Source of the DNA: Hemicordylus capensis | Lineage: Eukaryota > Chordata > Lepidosauria > Squamata > Cordylidae | Assembly (NCBI RefSeq): GCF_027244095.1 | Contig: NC_069665.1 | Location: forward strand, 1,676,501-1,740,500 | Reading direction: 5' to 3' | Length of the DNA: 64,000 bases | In this document: positions 35,301 through 47,300 of the stretch, piece after piece | Layout: each line of letters opens with the position of its first letter | How positions within the stretch are numbered: position 1 is the first letter of the stretch | Notes under the pieces: generated by a model | The model's input: the letters and a program-made list of their open reading frames with translations, nothing else | Database searches by the model: none | Told to the model about the DNA's origin: nothing | Position numbers and translations under genes: made by a program

Positions 35301-38300
35301 CATAATTTCTCTGTGTGTGACACATTAATGACAGAAAATGGTGGGAGATGGGGATTTAAAAAAATGGTTCCCAAGAAGCAAAGCCTTCTAGTCTGGTTGC
35401 CTGGAGGTTTCTTAACCACTTGTTCAGTTACCTGTAGTGACTGTTTTCATACCTGGGTTATTTAAAAAGACATCACTGTAGTTCAAGAAGCTTTATCAAT
35501 CTTCCAAACATGCTTAACTCTGGGAACATGTTAATAAGTAGTTCTTTAGCTTAAGCACATAGATTTGTAAGAAACTAGACTCAGTTCCCCTACTTCCAGT
35601 CAGCTCTCAATTGGAATAATACATATAGTTTGAAATACAAAATTACAACTTGTACCAAGTAGGGGTGTGTGTGTGTGTTTGTGTGTGTTTAAGGCATGGC
35701 TTCATAATCAACCATGTCTATTCAGAGCAGAAAGCTAAATCTCTAGATATTCTGTCTAGAGGAGGCAATTCTGTTCTGAAAACAGTTTGATCCTGCCTGC
35801 TCTATGTTAGTTTGAGTAACAGGCAGTTAAGTTTTCCCTAGAAAAATATTTTGGGAAATGGCACGGCTTCCCAGTTGGCTAGCTACCAGCCCAGAAAGGT
35901 AGCAATTTATCTTAATTTGCTTCTGCTCTTTTTGTCTGTGGAAGAATATGTAGGCTCAAAATACTGGTGTGCTAAAATGAGTTTAATCCTTGTACAGTTC
36001 TGTGTGACAAATTGTGCACAACTACAAAGCATGCTTGTGCAGATGTTTCCATGCAGTGAATCTGTCCTGTTAGAACCAACAGATGTTTACTAAGTTAGTT
36101 AAAATGCTCCATGTTCTTTTTTTCTACAGCCCTGACTATAATGTGGAATTTTTCCGGCAGTTTACTCTGGTTATGAATGCCTTGGATAACAGAGGTGAGA
36201 CTTCTGTTTGCTAATATTAGACCGCTTGGACCTGAGATCTTGACATGGGGAAGGGCTAAGTTCCACTCTCTTTTGACATCCTTGCTCGGTCACTTAACGG
36301 CGTATCTATTTCCTAATGGTCCAGGTTTTTTGGGCATGCTTATCAAGGGGGGTGCTATTATTACAAGCTGCACTTTTGAAAACTCTGAGTTATCCTGTGA
36401 TCGATGTTGAAAAGGATCTGTTCCCTTCAGAAGAAGGTTGAAGTATCAAGTATAGTGGTTTGCCTGGAGTACTGCTTGGAAAAAATAGGGAAGTGAAACC
36501 AGCTGAAGGCCTGGTTTGTGCCAAATACTGAATCCTGACCTTTGGTAAGTCAGTGACTCTCTCTCCTTTCTTCTGTGTGCAGCTGCCCGTAACCATGTGA
36601 ATAGGATGTGTCTGGCTGCTGACATCCCCCTTATAGAAAGTGGAACTGCGGGCTACCTTGGACAAGTGACAGTCATCAAAAAGGTGAGACAGTTCTGTGT
36701 TCATTTGCTGTGATATTCTGCTCTAAATATAGCTTGTACCAGCTATTGAAACTTCATGAAAACTTATTTTCTTTTTCCTGTAGGGAGTGACAGAGTGTTA
36801 TGAATGTCATCCTAAACCAACCCAGAAAACCTTTCCAGGTTGTACAATTCGCAACACTCCTTCTGAACCCATTCACTGCATTGTGTGGGCAAAGTATTTG
36901 TTCAAGTAAGATGTTTTATTAAATGCCACTGCTAAGCAACCTTCTTTGCTGCCTCCTATCAAAAACTCTCATTGGCCACAAGGTCTTGAGTTTTCTGTTC
37001 TGCCAGCACCAGGATGTACCTGTCTCAATCCTGGGCTTTGGGCTCTGTGAGGGTTAATTTGTGCGGGGCTCATGCCCAGAAGAGTCTGCCTTAGAGAGGC
37101 CTAAACATGATGGTCTTGTGTCTCTGGTACGTTAGTTCCATGCCAGTATGCTTCCAGTTATGCTGGCCTTGATATCTTATTTTGTTGTAAGTGGTCTTGA
37201 GTACAGGTTTCCTATAGCAAGACCTCTAGATAGTTTAAAGAATGCCTCTGTAGAGATTTGGCTAATTAGGTTCTTAAATTTGTGTGAATGTGGAGCATGT
37301 ATGAAGTCCTTTGGATATTTTCCCTACTTCTTAAAATCTTCAAAGCTTACCTGTTTCTCTTTCCAGGTATTTTATTTGGAGGAGGAGTATGCATTTTGGC
37401 CATAAATGTATAGAATTCAACCCCCACCAAGCAAATGTGTGTGTGAAGGATAGGACACAAACTGTACATTAATAATATGCTTTTAGGAAATATTCTGCTG
37501 AAGAGACATTTTCAGTCTCTAAACAGGAAAATGCATTTCTTGTGTGTTTTAATATATAGTCAGTTATTTGGAGAAGAAGATGCCGATCAGGAAGTGTCTC
37601 CTGACAGAGCTGATCCTGAAGCTGCTTGTGAGTGTAAATTCTGTGTTTGTTCTTGGTAGACCCCCAAATCCTTTACTTTTACTAGCATCTCGGTAGTTCT
37701 CAGGTATCCCTTTTGGAACCCAGGTGACCAGAGAGTTGCTCTTCTGGTTGGGGGCCATCAGCTACACAGGAATCTGGCCTTTGGCCATTTGCCATAAAAT
37801 TGAACCTTTCTGCTGTACTCCAGAATCTTTGGTAGCTGGTTCAAATGTGTGTGAACCTTAAGCTTTACTTTTAAGTAATGAGTGTTGATCATGAGCATTA
37901 CTTTGAGCTTTCATTTCAGTTAACTGAACCATGAAAGTTTAAATAATCACAGCTAGATTCTGATTCTGTACCAGGCCATTATTTGAAAAAGTGCCAGAAA
38001 CGCTCTGAATATTTCCCAGGCAGGTGACTATCAAGGGGACGGTGGGGAGAGGATACAAAATCCTTCCTCTTGCTGTGAGGAGTCCTGGGTGGGCTGCCAC
38101 CATCCACTTTTTTTATATGAGCAGATTCACCCTTCCAAGGGAATATTCTGAGAGAGTAAAGAGGAAAACCCCTCCCTACAAGAAAGGCTTGAGCAATCTT
38201 AGGCCTTTAAGAATACTGTATGTGACTAGGGCAAGACCCAATGAGGAGTGAGACTCAATAATAATAATTAGTAACTACAAGAAGGATTTATTAATAAATG

Positions 38301-41300
38301 GATGATCAGGAAAACTATAGAGGCATCAACAATTTCTGCTCCCATTCAAGTAAAATCCTTCTCCAGGAATTACAAGAACCATACGGTCCTAAACAAAAAT
38401 AAAAAAACTTGTCCCTATCCTTCCTACTTACTTCAGGTAAGGAACTCCCAGTTGGTTCCCAGCCCAAGGCTGTTAGATTCCTTCTGCAGTCCTACAGTAG
38501 ACCACCTTCAGAGGCTTCCGGGGAAGAACTGAACACACCCCTCCCCTACTCGTCTATATGCTGTTGTCCAGTAAACCCTGCTCCTCACTTTCTATTGGAC
38601 CAAAGGGATTTGATTCTCCTGGGCTTTCTTACTTATTTGGAAGAACCCTCCAGGCAGTTACTCTGATTGAGGCCTAGTCCTCCCTCAATACCTAGGAAAG
38701 GAAAGGTGCCGTCGAATCGGTGTCGACTCCTGACGACTACAGAGCCATGTGGTTTTCTTGGTAGAATACAGGAAGCGTTTACCATTGCCCTCTCCTGCGC
38801 ATTATGAGACGATGCCTTATGTCACTGCTGCCCGATATAGGAGTTTCCCATATTCTGGGAAACACACCAGCGGGGATTCAAACCCACAGCCTCCTGCTCT
38901 CTAGGCCGATTACTTCCCCGCTGCGCCATTAGGTGGCTCCCTCAATACCTAGTCCTCCCTCAATTGTATTTATACACAACACAAAACAGGGTATATCCCT
39001 CATCCAAAGGATAATCTAAGACAATACAAGGGATCAGGAAGGGCTAATATAGTCCTCGTTTGTCATACATACCTCCAAAAGAATAAGAATATAAACATAA
39101 ATATTCTCGTCCTCTCACAATCTTGACTATCACTACAGAGGGTTTCTTGATAAAAGGTAGCTGTGGCAGATGAGTGGCCTTAATTGTGTCATTAAAGTGG
39201 CTTGTTATTGACAGGGGGGCCAGCCGAAGCAGAGGCCAGAGCAAGAGCATCTAGTGAAGATGGTGACATTAAGCGTGTTTCAACCAAGGAGTGGGCTAAA
39301 TCAACAGGATATGACCCAGTTAAACTCTTCACTAAGGTATTAGTCTTGAACCAGTAGCACTGAAATACATCTGGATATGCCTTTGTCTAAGCTCCCCACC
39401 AGCTGAGATTTTGGGAGGAGGCCTTGCTCTGTGTCCTGTCACTGCCCGAGGTTAGACCGGCAGGTGTGGAAGGGGGAGCCTCCTCAGCCACTCTTTCTCT
39501 TCCCCTTTGGATAGATTGCGAAGACTGCTCTGATCTGTATGACACGTTAGGCTTAAGGGCTTTCCTCCAGGTTGCGTGTGTTTGTATGCTGTCGTCTGCG
39601 AATTGCATTTGGTATGATGGTTGTCTTCCTCTTTTGAGTTATTGGAATTTATTACATCTTTTAATCCGTTTATGAACAGCGTTGGGGGCAATGCAGCGTA
39701 GACCGCATAGTCCAGTAAATAATGTTGAAAAAGAAATGTCTGTGGAGTAGAGAAGGACGAGGACATAACTCTTGCTTCTTTATACTTGCATCTACTTACA
39801 ACCAGTGCAAAGTCAGCTATTCCTTCGAAAGAGGGAAATGAGTAGTGATGGGACCAGGTGCCTGGAAATGACTGCTTGTTCTAGATGAAGCATCTGCGGC
39901 CCAATCGAGATATTGCAGAATGGTGGCAAATACTGTGCTAGCCATAGCTGTCAAGCCAGAAATTAAACCAGCCTCTGGCCTGGGGTTATGTTTTGTGGCA
40001 GTTGAAGGCTTTTACCTCATGGAGACTGACCCCAGGAGTAAGCCTGATTGAGGACACCGGCCCACATGTTGCGGGTGATATGAGGGCCGAAGAAGGACTT
40101 TATCCTCACAGAGAGGCTGGAGAGTGGCCATGGCGAAGACTTGTTCTGCAGCTTAGCATGCCTGGAGAGGGGTGGGGAAGTGGTTTTTTTGCTTGTCTTC
40201 TCTCCTTGTGAAACCCCTTTTTGATGCACAGCCCCCTTCCATATTTGTGGAAGCAAAAAGGGGTTTCGTGCCAATCGCTTCCCCATTCCCCTCCATGCAT
40301 GTTGGGCCTTTGCCACAGCTGCTCTGCAGAGCCCTTCTTCTGCCCTCATATCGCTGCATGACGTCTGGGCCAGTGAGACTTAGTCCCAGTAAAGATGCCT
40401 ACTGGGGTAAATGTGTGGCCTTGGGGTGGAAGCATATGCTGAGCAAGGGCTGCTGGTACTTCCTGTTAATCCGACTCTGGGGGCCTGGAGGGCTGTTGCT
40501 GGCACTAGGTGCTAAATGTCGGTAGATCCAAAATCTGCTTGTAGAAGGAATGGAAGTAAAGTGGATCACTTCTTTCTAGACATTCTTTCCCACTCTTTTG
40601 TTTTCAAGCTTTTCAAAGATGACATCAGATACCTGCTAATGATGGATAAGCTGTGGAGGAAAAGGAAGCCTCCAATGCCCTTGGACTGGAATGAAATACA
40701 AAATCAGGGTAAGCACAAGTTATTTCAGATCAGACCACAGGGAGAACTTTCAAATCTCCTCAGATAATGCTTTGAAAAGGAAGTTGGTTCATGCATTTAG
40801 ATGCAAGTCATCCGGTGGTGAGAGATCCTGTGTGAGAGGGTGAGGGTGTAAGTGAACCAGCCGATGATCTTATTAATTTGACTTTAGGCTACAGGTTCGC
40901 AACTTTGGATTCCCAGATGTTGTAGGAGTATACATCCCATCATCCCCAGCCGCACTGGCCAAAGATGATAGGAGTTGTAGTCCAACAACATGTGAGGACC
41001 CAAGGTTGAGAACACGTGCTTTAGCCAGATCTGATGCTTGCAACAGTATCGTTTGCAGATAGTTCTAATTCATTTGTTTATTTACTTTAATCTGTTGAAA
41101 ATATTTATATCCCACCCTTTAGAACAAGTTTTCCCAGGGTAGTCAAAACAATCAGATAAAACTTAAGTCACAGCAGAACAACAGTAAAGCTGGCAAAACA
41201 GTGGTGTTTAAGCTTTGCAGACAGGTGTTCGTGATATCCACATGATGTGTTACATAGTTGTACTGTTGGGAAACAAATTACGCTAAATGTGGGTATGGAC

Positions 41301-44300
41301 ATGCTTTTAAAGAATAGGTTTCTTAGTATTTGCTGTCTGAACTCGAATGTTTCTTTCCTTTGAAGAGAACAGCACCGCTGATCAACAGAATGAGTCTCCC
41401 TTGGGCCTAAGGGACCAACAGGTTTTAGATGTCAAGAGCTATGCACGCCTCTTTTCTAAGAGTGTGGAGACCCTGAGGGCTCAACTTGCAGCAAAAGGTG
41501 ATGGAGCTGAACTTATATGGGATAAGGTTAGTGCCGCAAATGTTTGTGGATTTATATAGCATCATAGGAAGAAACCTGAGCCAAGCTGTTGAGTTGTAAC
41601 ACAGCTCGAATTATGTGCCCAGCACCCTAGGGCGTAGTGTCAAGTAGGTTTGAAAAAGAAAGGAAAAGCTCAGCTCACAGAAAAGATTTGCCATGTACAG
41701 CATGTTTAAACCTTGTGAAATGCAAGAAAATTTCCCAGTGGGTTATGTCTCAAACTCCCTTTAATTTGACTGGAATTTTCAAATCTGCATACACTAAAAA
41801 CAAAAGCACAGTTAATACTTTAAGCAGAAATCTGACTACTAGATACAAAAAGAAGAAAAAGCACCCTCAAGCAATAAAAATTAAAAACAACCTGGATAAA
41901 ACAGCTTATATAAAAGTTGTCAGTAGATAATGCTAGGGTTAATCTTAATTTAAAAACAAAACACAAAAACGTGGGCAGATCAAAAGGTATTGAGCGGATG
42001 CCTAAAACTTAGCAGAGAGGATGCCAGGTGAGCCCCCACTCTAGGGAGGGTATTCCACAAGCCGTTTGCCCACACGGAGAAGGCACCTCTCCAAGCATTG
42101 CAGTCTTGGTGCACAAGCAGGTTCATTTGAGGTAGATGAGCTTTCTTGGATACCCAGATCCAAAGAGCTTCAGCAGTTCTGACAATTACCTTGACTTATG
42201 CCTGGAAACCATAGACCTTGGTGGATGTAACAGCAAGTAGCTCTCAGCAGAGCTTGCTTTTAACAGGAGGTCTGTAGAACACGGTGACGTTTGCTTAAAG
42301 GAAAACAGGGAACATAGATAGTCCTCTTTACTGGAAAAGCAAGTCTTTTTGAAGCTGTAGTAGTGTTCTTTATTTTTGTACAATGAAACCTGGCTGCAGT
42401 TCCCTAAGTGTCTGTGGGGTAAACCTTTCAGCCCTTCACCTAAGACTCAAAATGAGCAACTTGCTTCTGTAATGCCTGCATTCAAAACACTCAGAGGTAG
42501 AGTACTATTTATTCCAGCTTTTTCGGCTGGGAGCCACATCTGGGAGGGTGTGACTTGTCTCCTCGTAGCAGCCTAGCAAGGCCATGGCTGAGCTGAGACA
42601 TCAAACTCCATCTCTGGCAAAACTTCCGCCTCGGAGCCAGGGCAAGAACCCAGCAGGCTGGTCTCTGCACCTGTGCACAACAGACCTTGATAGGAGGTTG
42701 TAAGCTTGACAGTGCTAAGTGCCCCTTTACTTCACTTCCCCAGCAGGTTACAAATGGAAATATCAATAATAAGCAGTGGAGCATTCTAGCTCCATAACAG
42801 AGTTTTGGTGCATTGCACTGAGTGCCTCTCGAGACACTGCAGCTTGTCCCCAGCCTGTCATGCACAGGGCAGTCTGTGCCCATAAGTTCCAGACCATCTT
42901 ATCCTGAGCCATTTATAATGAGCCCATATTATTCAAGCGTGCTTATATGCAAGGTTAATACTGAGCTGCCAGGAATGATATCCAGGAGAGGCCTTGCCCT
43001 GGGTTAATCAATGTACAGAAGTCTCCATGCCACTGCTTCTGGCTACCGCTAGAGAGGGCTGCAGTGAGAGCCTTCTCCCAGCTCTTGTCTCACATCAGGC
43101 TCTTGACAGTGACTCATTTGTAGCAACGCCTTGCTCCTACCTCTCTAAGGGGAACTGGCGGGGGGACTCAGTCTGAATGGCTGTTTTTCTGTTCCTTCTT
43201 GGCAGCGTTCTCTCTGATTTTTTTCATCTATGTGTGGAATGAGTTTTGTTCTGGGTGGCAGTATCAAGGCAGTGCGTGCACGCATGCATTAAGAGCAGGG
43301 CCTTTCTGATTAAACTTGAGCGGCATCTAAAGTTAACTGGGCAGATATCAAAAAACTTGTGAGCGTGCGCATGCCGCTTAGAGGGAACACTGCTTCCTGG
43401 GTAGGAAAAGCGAGGTGCTGCCACACAGAGGAGTAAGTAAGAGCCCCCCCCCTCTCCTTGAAGGAGAGGATTGGCAAGAGATCAAGGTTGTGATAGGCAC
43501 TGGGATACAACTTCAGAAATGCTTTGTGGTTGAGGAGGTATTGTGTTAGTTCTAGGGAAAGTGGTGTTGCTGAACTCAAGGCTGGGCTCTGAACGGACTC
43601 TTTAAAAATTGTTAAATTTGTAAAAATTTGTAAAATCTGTTAAATTTAGTAATGCTGACCTACATGACGTGTTTGTTACTATGTAATAAATATTACTGTG
43701 CAATAATGTATGTATCACGCTTATATAGAAAGGTGTTGGATTTTGAAGAACTTTAGATCACATTTCCACTTACCATTTTGGCGGTCTTGCATTTGAGTTG
43801 AGGAAATGTTCTCTTGTTGACAGGACGACCCTTCCGCGATGGATTTCGTCACTTCTGCTGCAAACCTCAGGATGCATATCTTTAGTATGAATATGAAGAG
43901 CAGATTTGATATCAAATGTAAGAATGAAATGCTTCCATTTTGGCCTTTTAAAGTTTTTCTCCTGTGCATATATGAAGGACAGAGAAAACACTCTCTACTC
44001 CGGCTTCTTTTTCAGCAATGGCGGGAAACATCATCCCTGCTATAGCCACAACTAATGCCATTATAGCTGGCCTGATTGTGCTGGAGGGCTTAAAGATTCT
44101 CTCAGGAAAAATAGACCAGTGCAGGGCAGTAAGTATGGTGCTGACTCCCTCTGTGTGTCTCTAGTGCTTGTTCATGCTGGATTTCTGATTCCTTTTCTCT
44201 CCTCCTCTAAGATCTTCCTTAACAAGCAGCCAAACCCAAGGAAGAAGCTGCTTGTTCCCTGTGCTCTGGACCCTCCAAATCCAAACTGCTATGTCTGTGC

Positions 44301-47300
44301 AAGCAAGCCAGAGGTCACGGTGAAACTTAACGTCCACAAAGTCACAGTGTTAACACTGCAGGATAAGGTAAATGAGCCTCTCTCCTTCACTCAGCGCTTG
44401 CATTTTCAGTTGACCTGGTGTTCATAAGTTACTGATCTATAGAATCTGTGCCCAACTGTGGACCTTACCAAACACCCTGTTTCACAACTTTGCCTCTGTT
44501 GGTATTAACCTGCGATCCACTCATGCCAAAGCCACCTAATGGCACAGCAGGGAAATGACTTGACTAGCAAGCCAGAGGTTGCCGGTTGGAATCCCCGCTG
44601 GTATGTTCCCTAGACTATGGGAAACACCTATATTGGGCAGCAGCGATATAGGAAGATGTTGAAAGGCATCATCTCATACTGCGTGGGAGATGGCAATGGT
44701 CAACCCCTCCTGTAGTCTACCTGTAGTCTATCAAAGACAACCACAGGGCTCTGTGGTCACCAGGAGTCAACACTAACTAGACGGCACACTTTACCTTTAC
44801 CATTCACCCCAGCGCAGGTTTTGTGGTCTGTGGCCTCCTGCTGGGATCTGGAGAGTCCTAGTTTTCATTACAGGAAAAATGAAACTTTTGGAAATCCAGT
44901 TGATATTGGTGTGTTTCAAAGCATAAGAACATAGGAAGCTGCCATATACTGAGTCAGACCCTTGGTCTATCTAGCTCAGTATTGTCTTCACAGACTGGCA
45001 GCGGCTTCTCCAAGCTGGCAGGCAGAAGTCTCTCTCAGCTCTATCTTGGAGATGCTGCCAGGGAAGGAACTTGGAACCTTCTGCTCTTCCCAGAGTGGCT
45101 CCATCCCCTAAGGGGGGAATATCTTCCAGTGTTCACACTTCTAGTCTCCCATTCAGATGCAACCAGGGCAGACCCTGCTTAGCTATGGGGACAAGTCAAG
45201 CATGTGGCAGAGAGCATTTCAGATTGAGTGTATTCTGCTGCCTTGTACCAGTTGTCATAAATTATGTTTGTTTGTAGAGTACTTCCTAGTTTTGATATGG
45301 CTGATGTCTAAGCAGGAGAAGTTTGGAGGACTGTCACTTGGCCGTAATCATAGGGAGTTTATGTTCAGGTGCCTGCTTTTTAATGGCTATTATGTGCTTG
45401 GAACCATATACATTTTATCAGGGAATGCATCAGGGTTAATACAAAATGTATGTTCAGCAATATAATAAAATAGTTTTATTTATTTATCATATTTTTAGTC
45501 CGCCTGATAATGTACATCTCCAGGCAGTGTACAAAATTTAAAATATTTAAAAGCCTCGGATTAAAATTGATTGATTGATTAAGTGCCGTCAAGTTGGTGT
45601 CTACTCTTAGCGACCACATAGATAGATTCTCTCCAGGATGATCTGTCTTCAACATGGCCTTTAAGGTCTCTCAGTGGTGCATTCATTGCTGCTGTAATCG
45701 AGTCCATCCACCTTGCTTCTGGTCGTCCTCTTCTCTTTCCTTCAACTTTCCCCAGCATTATAGACTTCTCAAGGGAGCTGGTGTTCACATAATATGTCCA
45801 AAGTATGATAGTTTGAGCCTGGTCATTTGTGCCTTGAGTGAAAATTCTAGGTTGATCTGTTCTATGATCTATTTGTTTGTTTTCCTGCCTGTCCATGGTA
45901 TCCTCAAAAGTCTTCTCCAGCACCAAAGTTCACAAGTGTCAGTGCTTTTTCTATCTTGCTTCTTCAAAGTCCAGCTTTCACATCCTTAGAGTGTCGCAAG
46001 AAAAACCATGGTCTGAATGATTCTAATCACTTGATTAGAACAGATTAAAATACACAACACAATAAAAAATAGAATAAAATAGTTATTAAAACAAGCTTTA
46101 AAAAATATTACAATTCTAATTAAAAGCCTGTGAAAACAGGAGAGTCTTGATGTTCTTCCTGAAAACAAAGAGAGAAGGAGATGCTCTTATTTTAGCAGGG
46201 AGCATATCTCAAAGCTCTGGGGCAGTCAAAGAGAAAGCCACCAAATGAGCTGGTGGCAACCATAACCGGACCTCTCCAGAAGATCGTAACAGGCGGTGGC
46301 AGGGCTTATGACAAAGAAGGTGCTCTCTTAATAGCCTGGACCCAAGCTGTTAAGGGCTTTATAGGTAATAATAACCAGCACTTTGTATTTCACCCAGAAA
46401 CATATGGGCAGCCAGTGCAGTTCTTTTAAAACTGGTGTTATGTGGTGCCTTTGTGTTGTCCCAGAGACCAGTCTGGCTGCCACATTCTGCACCAGTTGTG
46501 GTTTCTGGACTACGTACAAAGGCACGTAGAATGCATTACAGTAATCAAGCTCAGAGGTTACCAGCATATGCACCACTGTTTTAAGGTCATTCACCTCTAG
46601 AAATGGACGTAGCTGACGTATCAGCTGAAGCTGATAAAAAGCACTCCTGGCCACCGGCGCAACTTGAGAAACCAGGAGGAGAGCTTTGGGTCCAGGAGCA
46701 CTCCCAAGCTACATACCTGATCTTTCAGGGGGAGTGTAACCCCATCCAGAACAGGCAGATCTAAACCATCTCTCGGGCCCCCCACAGTCAGTAAGGTAAA
46801 ATAAAGTGTGCCATCCAGTCGGTGTCAACTCCTGGCGACCCCAGAGCCTTGTGGTTGTCATTGGTAGAATACAGGAGGGGTTGACCATCTCCTGCGCAGT
46901 GTGAGAACCGGCAGCCTCTGGCTTGCTAGTCAAGTCATTTCCCTGCTTCACCACTAGGTAGCTCCACAGTCAGTACCTCTGTCTTATTTGGATTCAACTT
47001 CATACATTATGTCTAATGTATATATAATGTGCGGACCCGGTTTGTTTGATCATGTACATTAATGTGCCTGTTTGGGACGATGTGGAAAACTGTTCTTTGA
47101 GGGAACTGTTTCCAGGTACTTCATACTGAAGTGCTTTTTGAGATTAACATCTAAAATTAACATTTTTTTTGTCCTATTAGATAGTGAAAGAGAAATTTAA
47201 TATGGTAGCACCAGACGTCCAAATAGAAGATGGAAAAGGGACGATTCTCATCTCTTCAGAAGAAGGAGAAACGGAAGGTTTGTAGCGAGACCTCCCTTCT

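Larger units (their letters stand above)
45474..47000 (-). mobile_element. L2-type LINE (minus), interrupted by a Bov-B fragment and a SINE
   Basis: The minus strand of 46328-46654 reads [59 protein letters not shown] and [13 protein letters not shown], an L2-type RT C-terminus. Its 3' end lies near 45474-45567. Bov-B sequence (45568-46040) and a Sauria-type SINE (46794-46963) interrupt it. In UBA2 intron 13. Confidence 0.78.
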
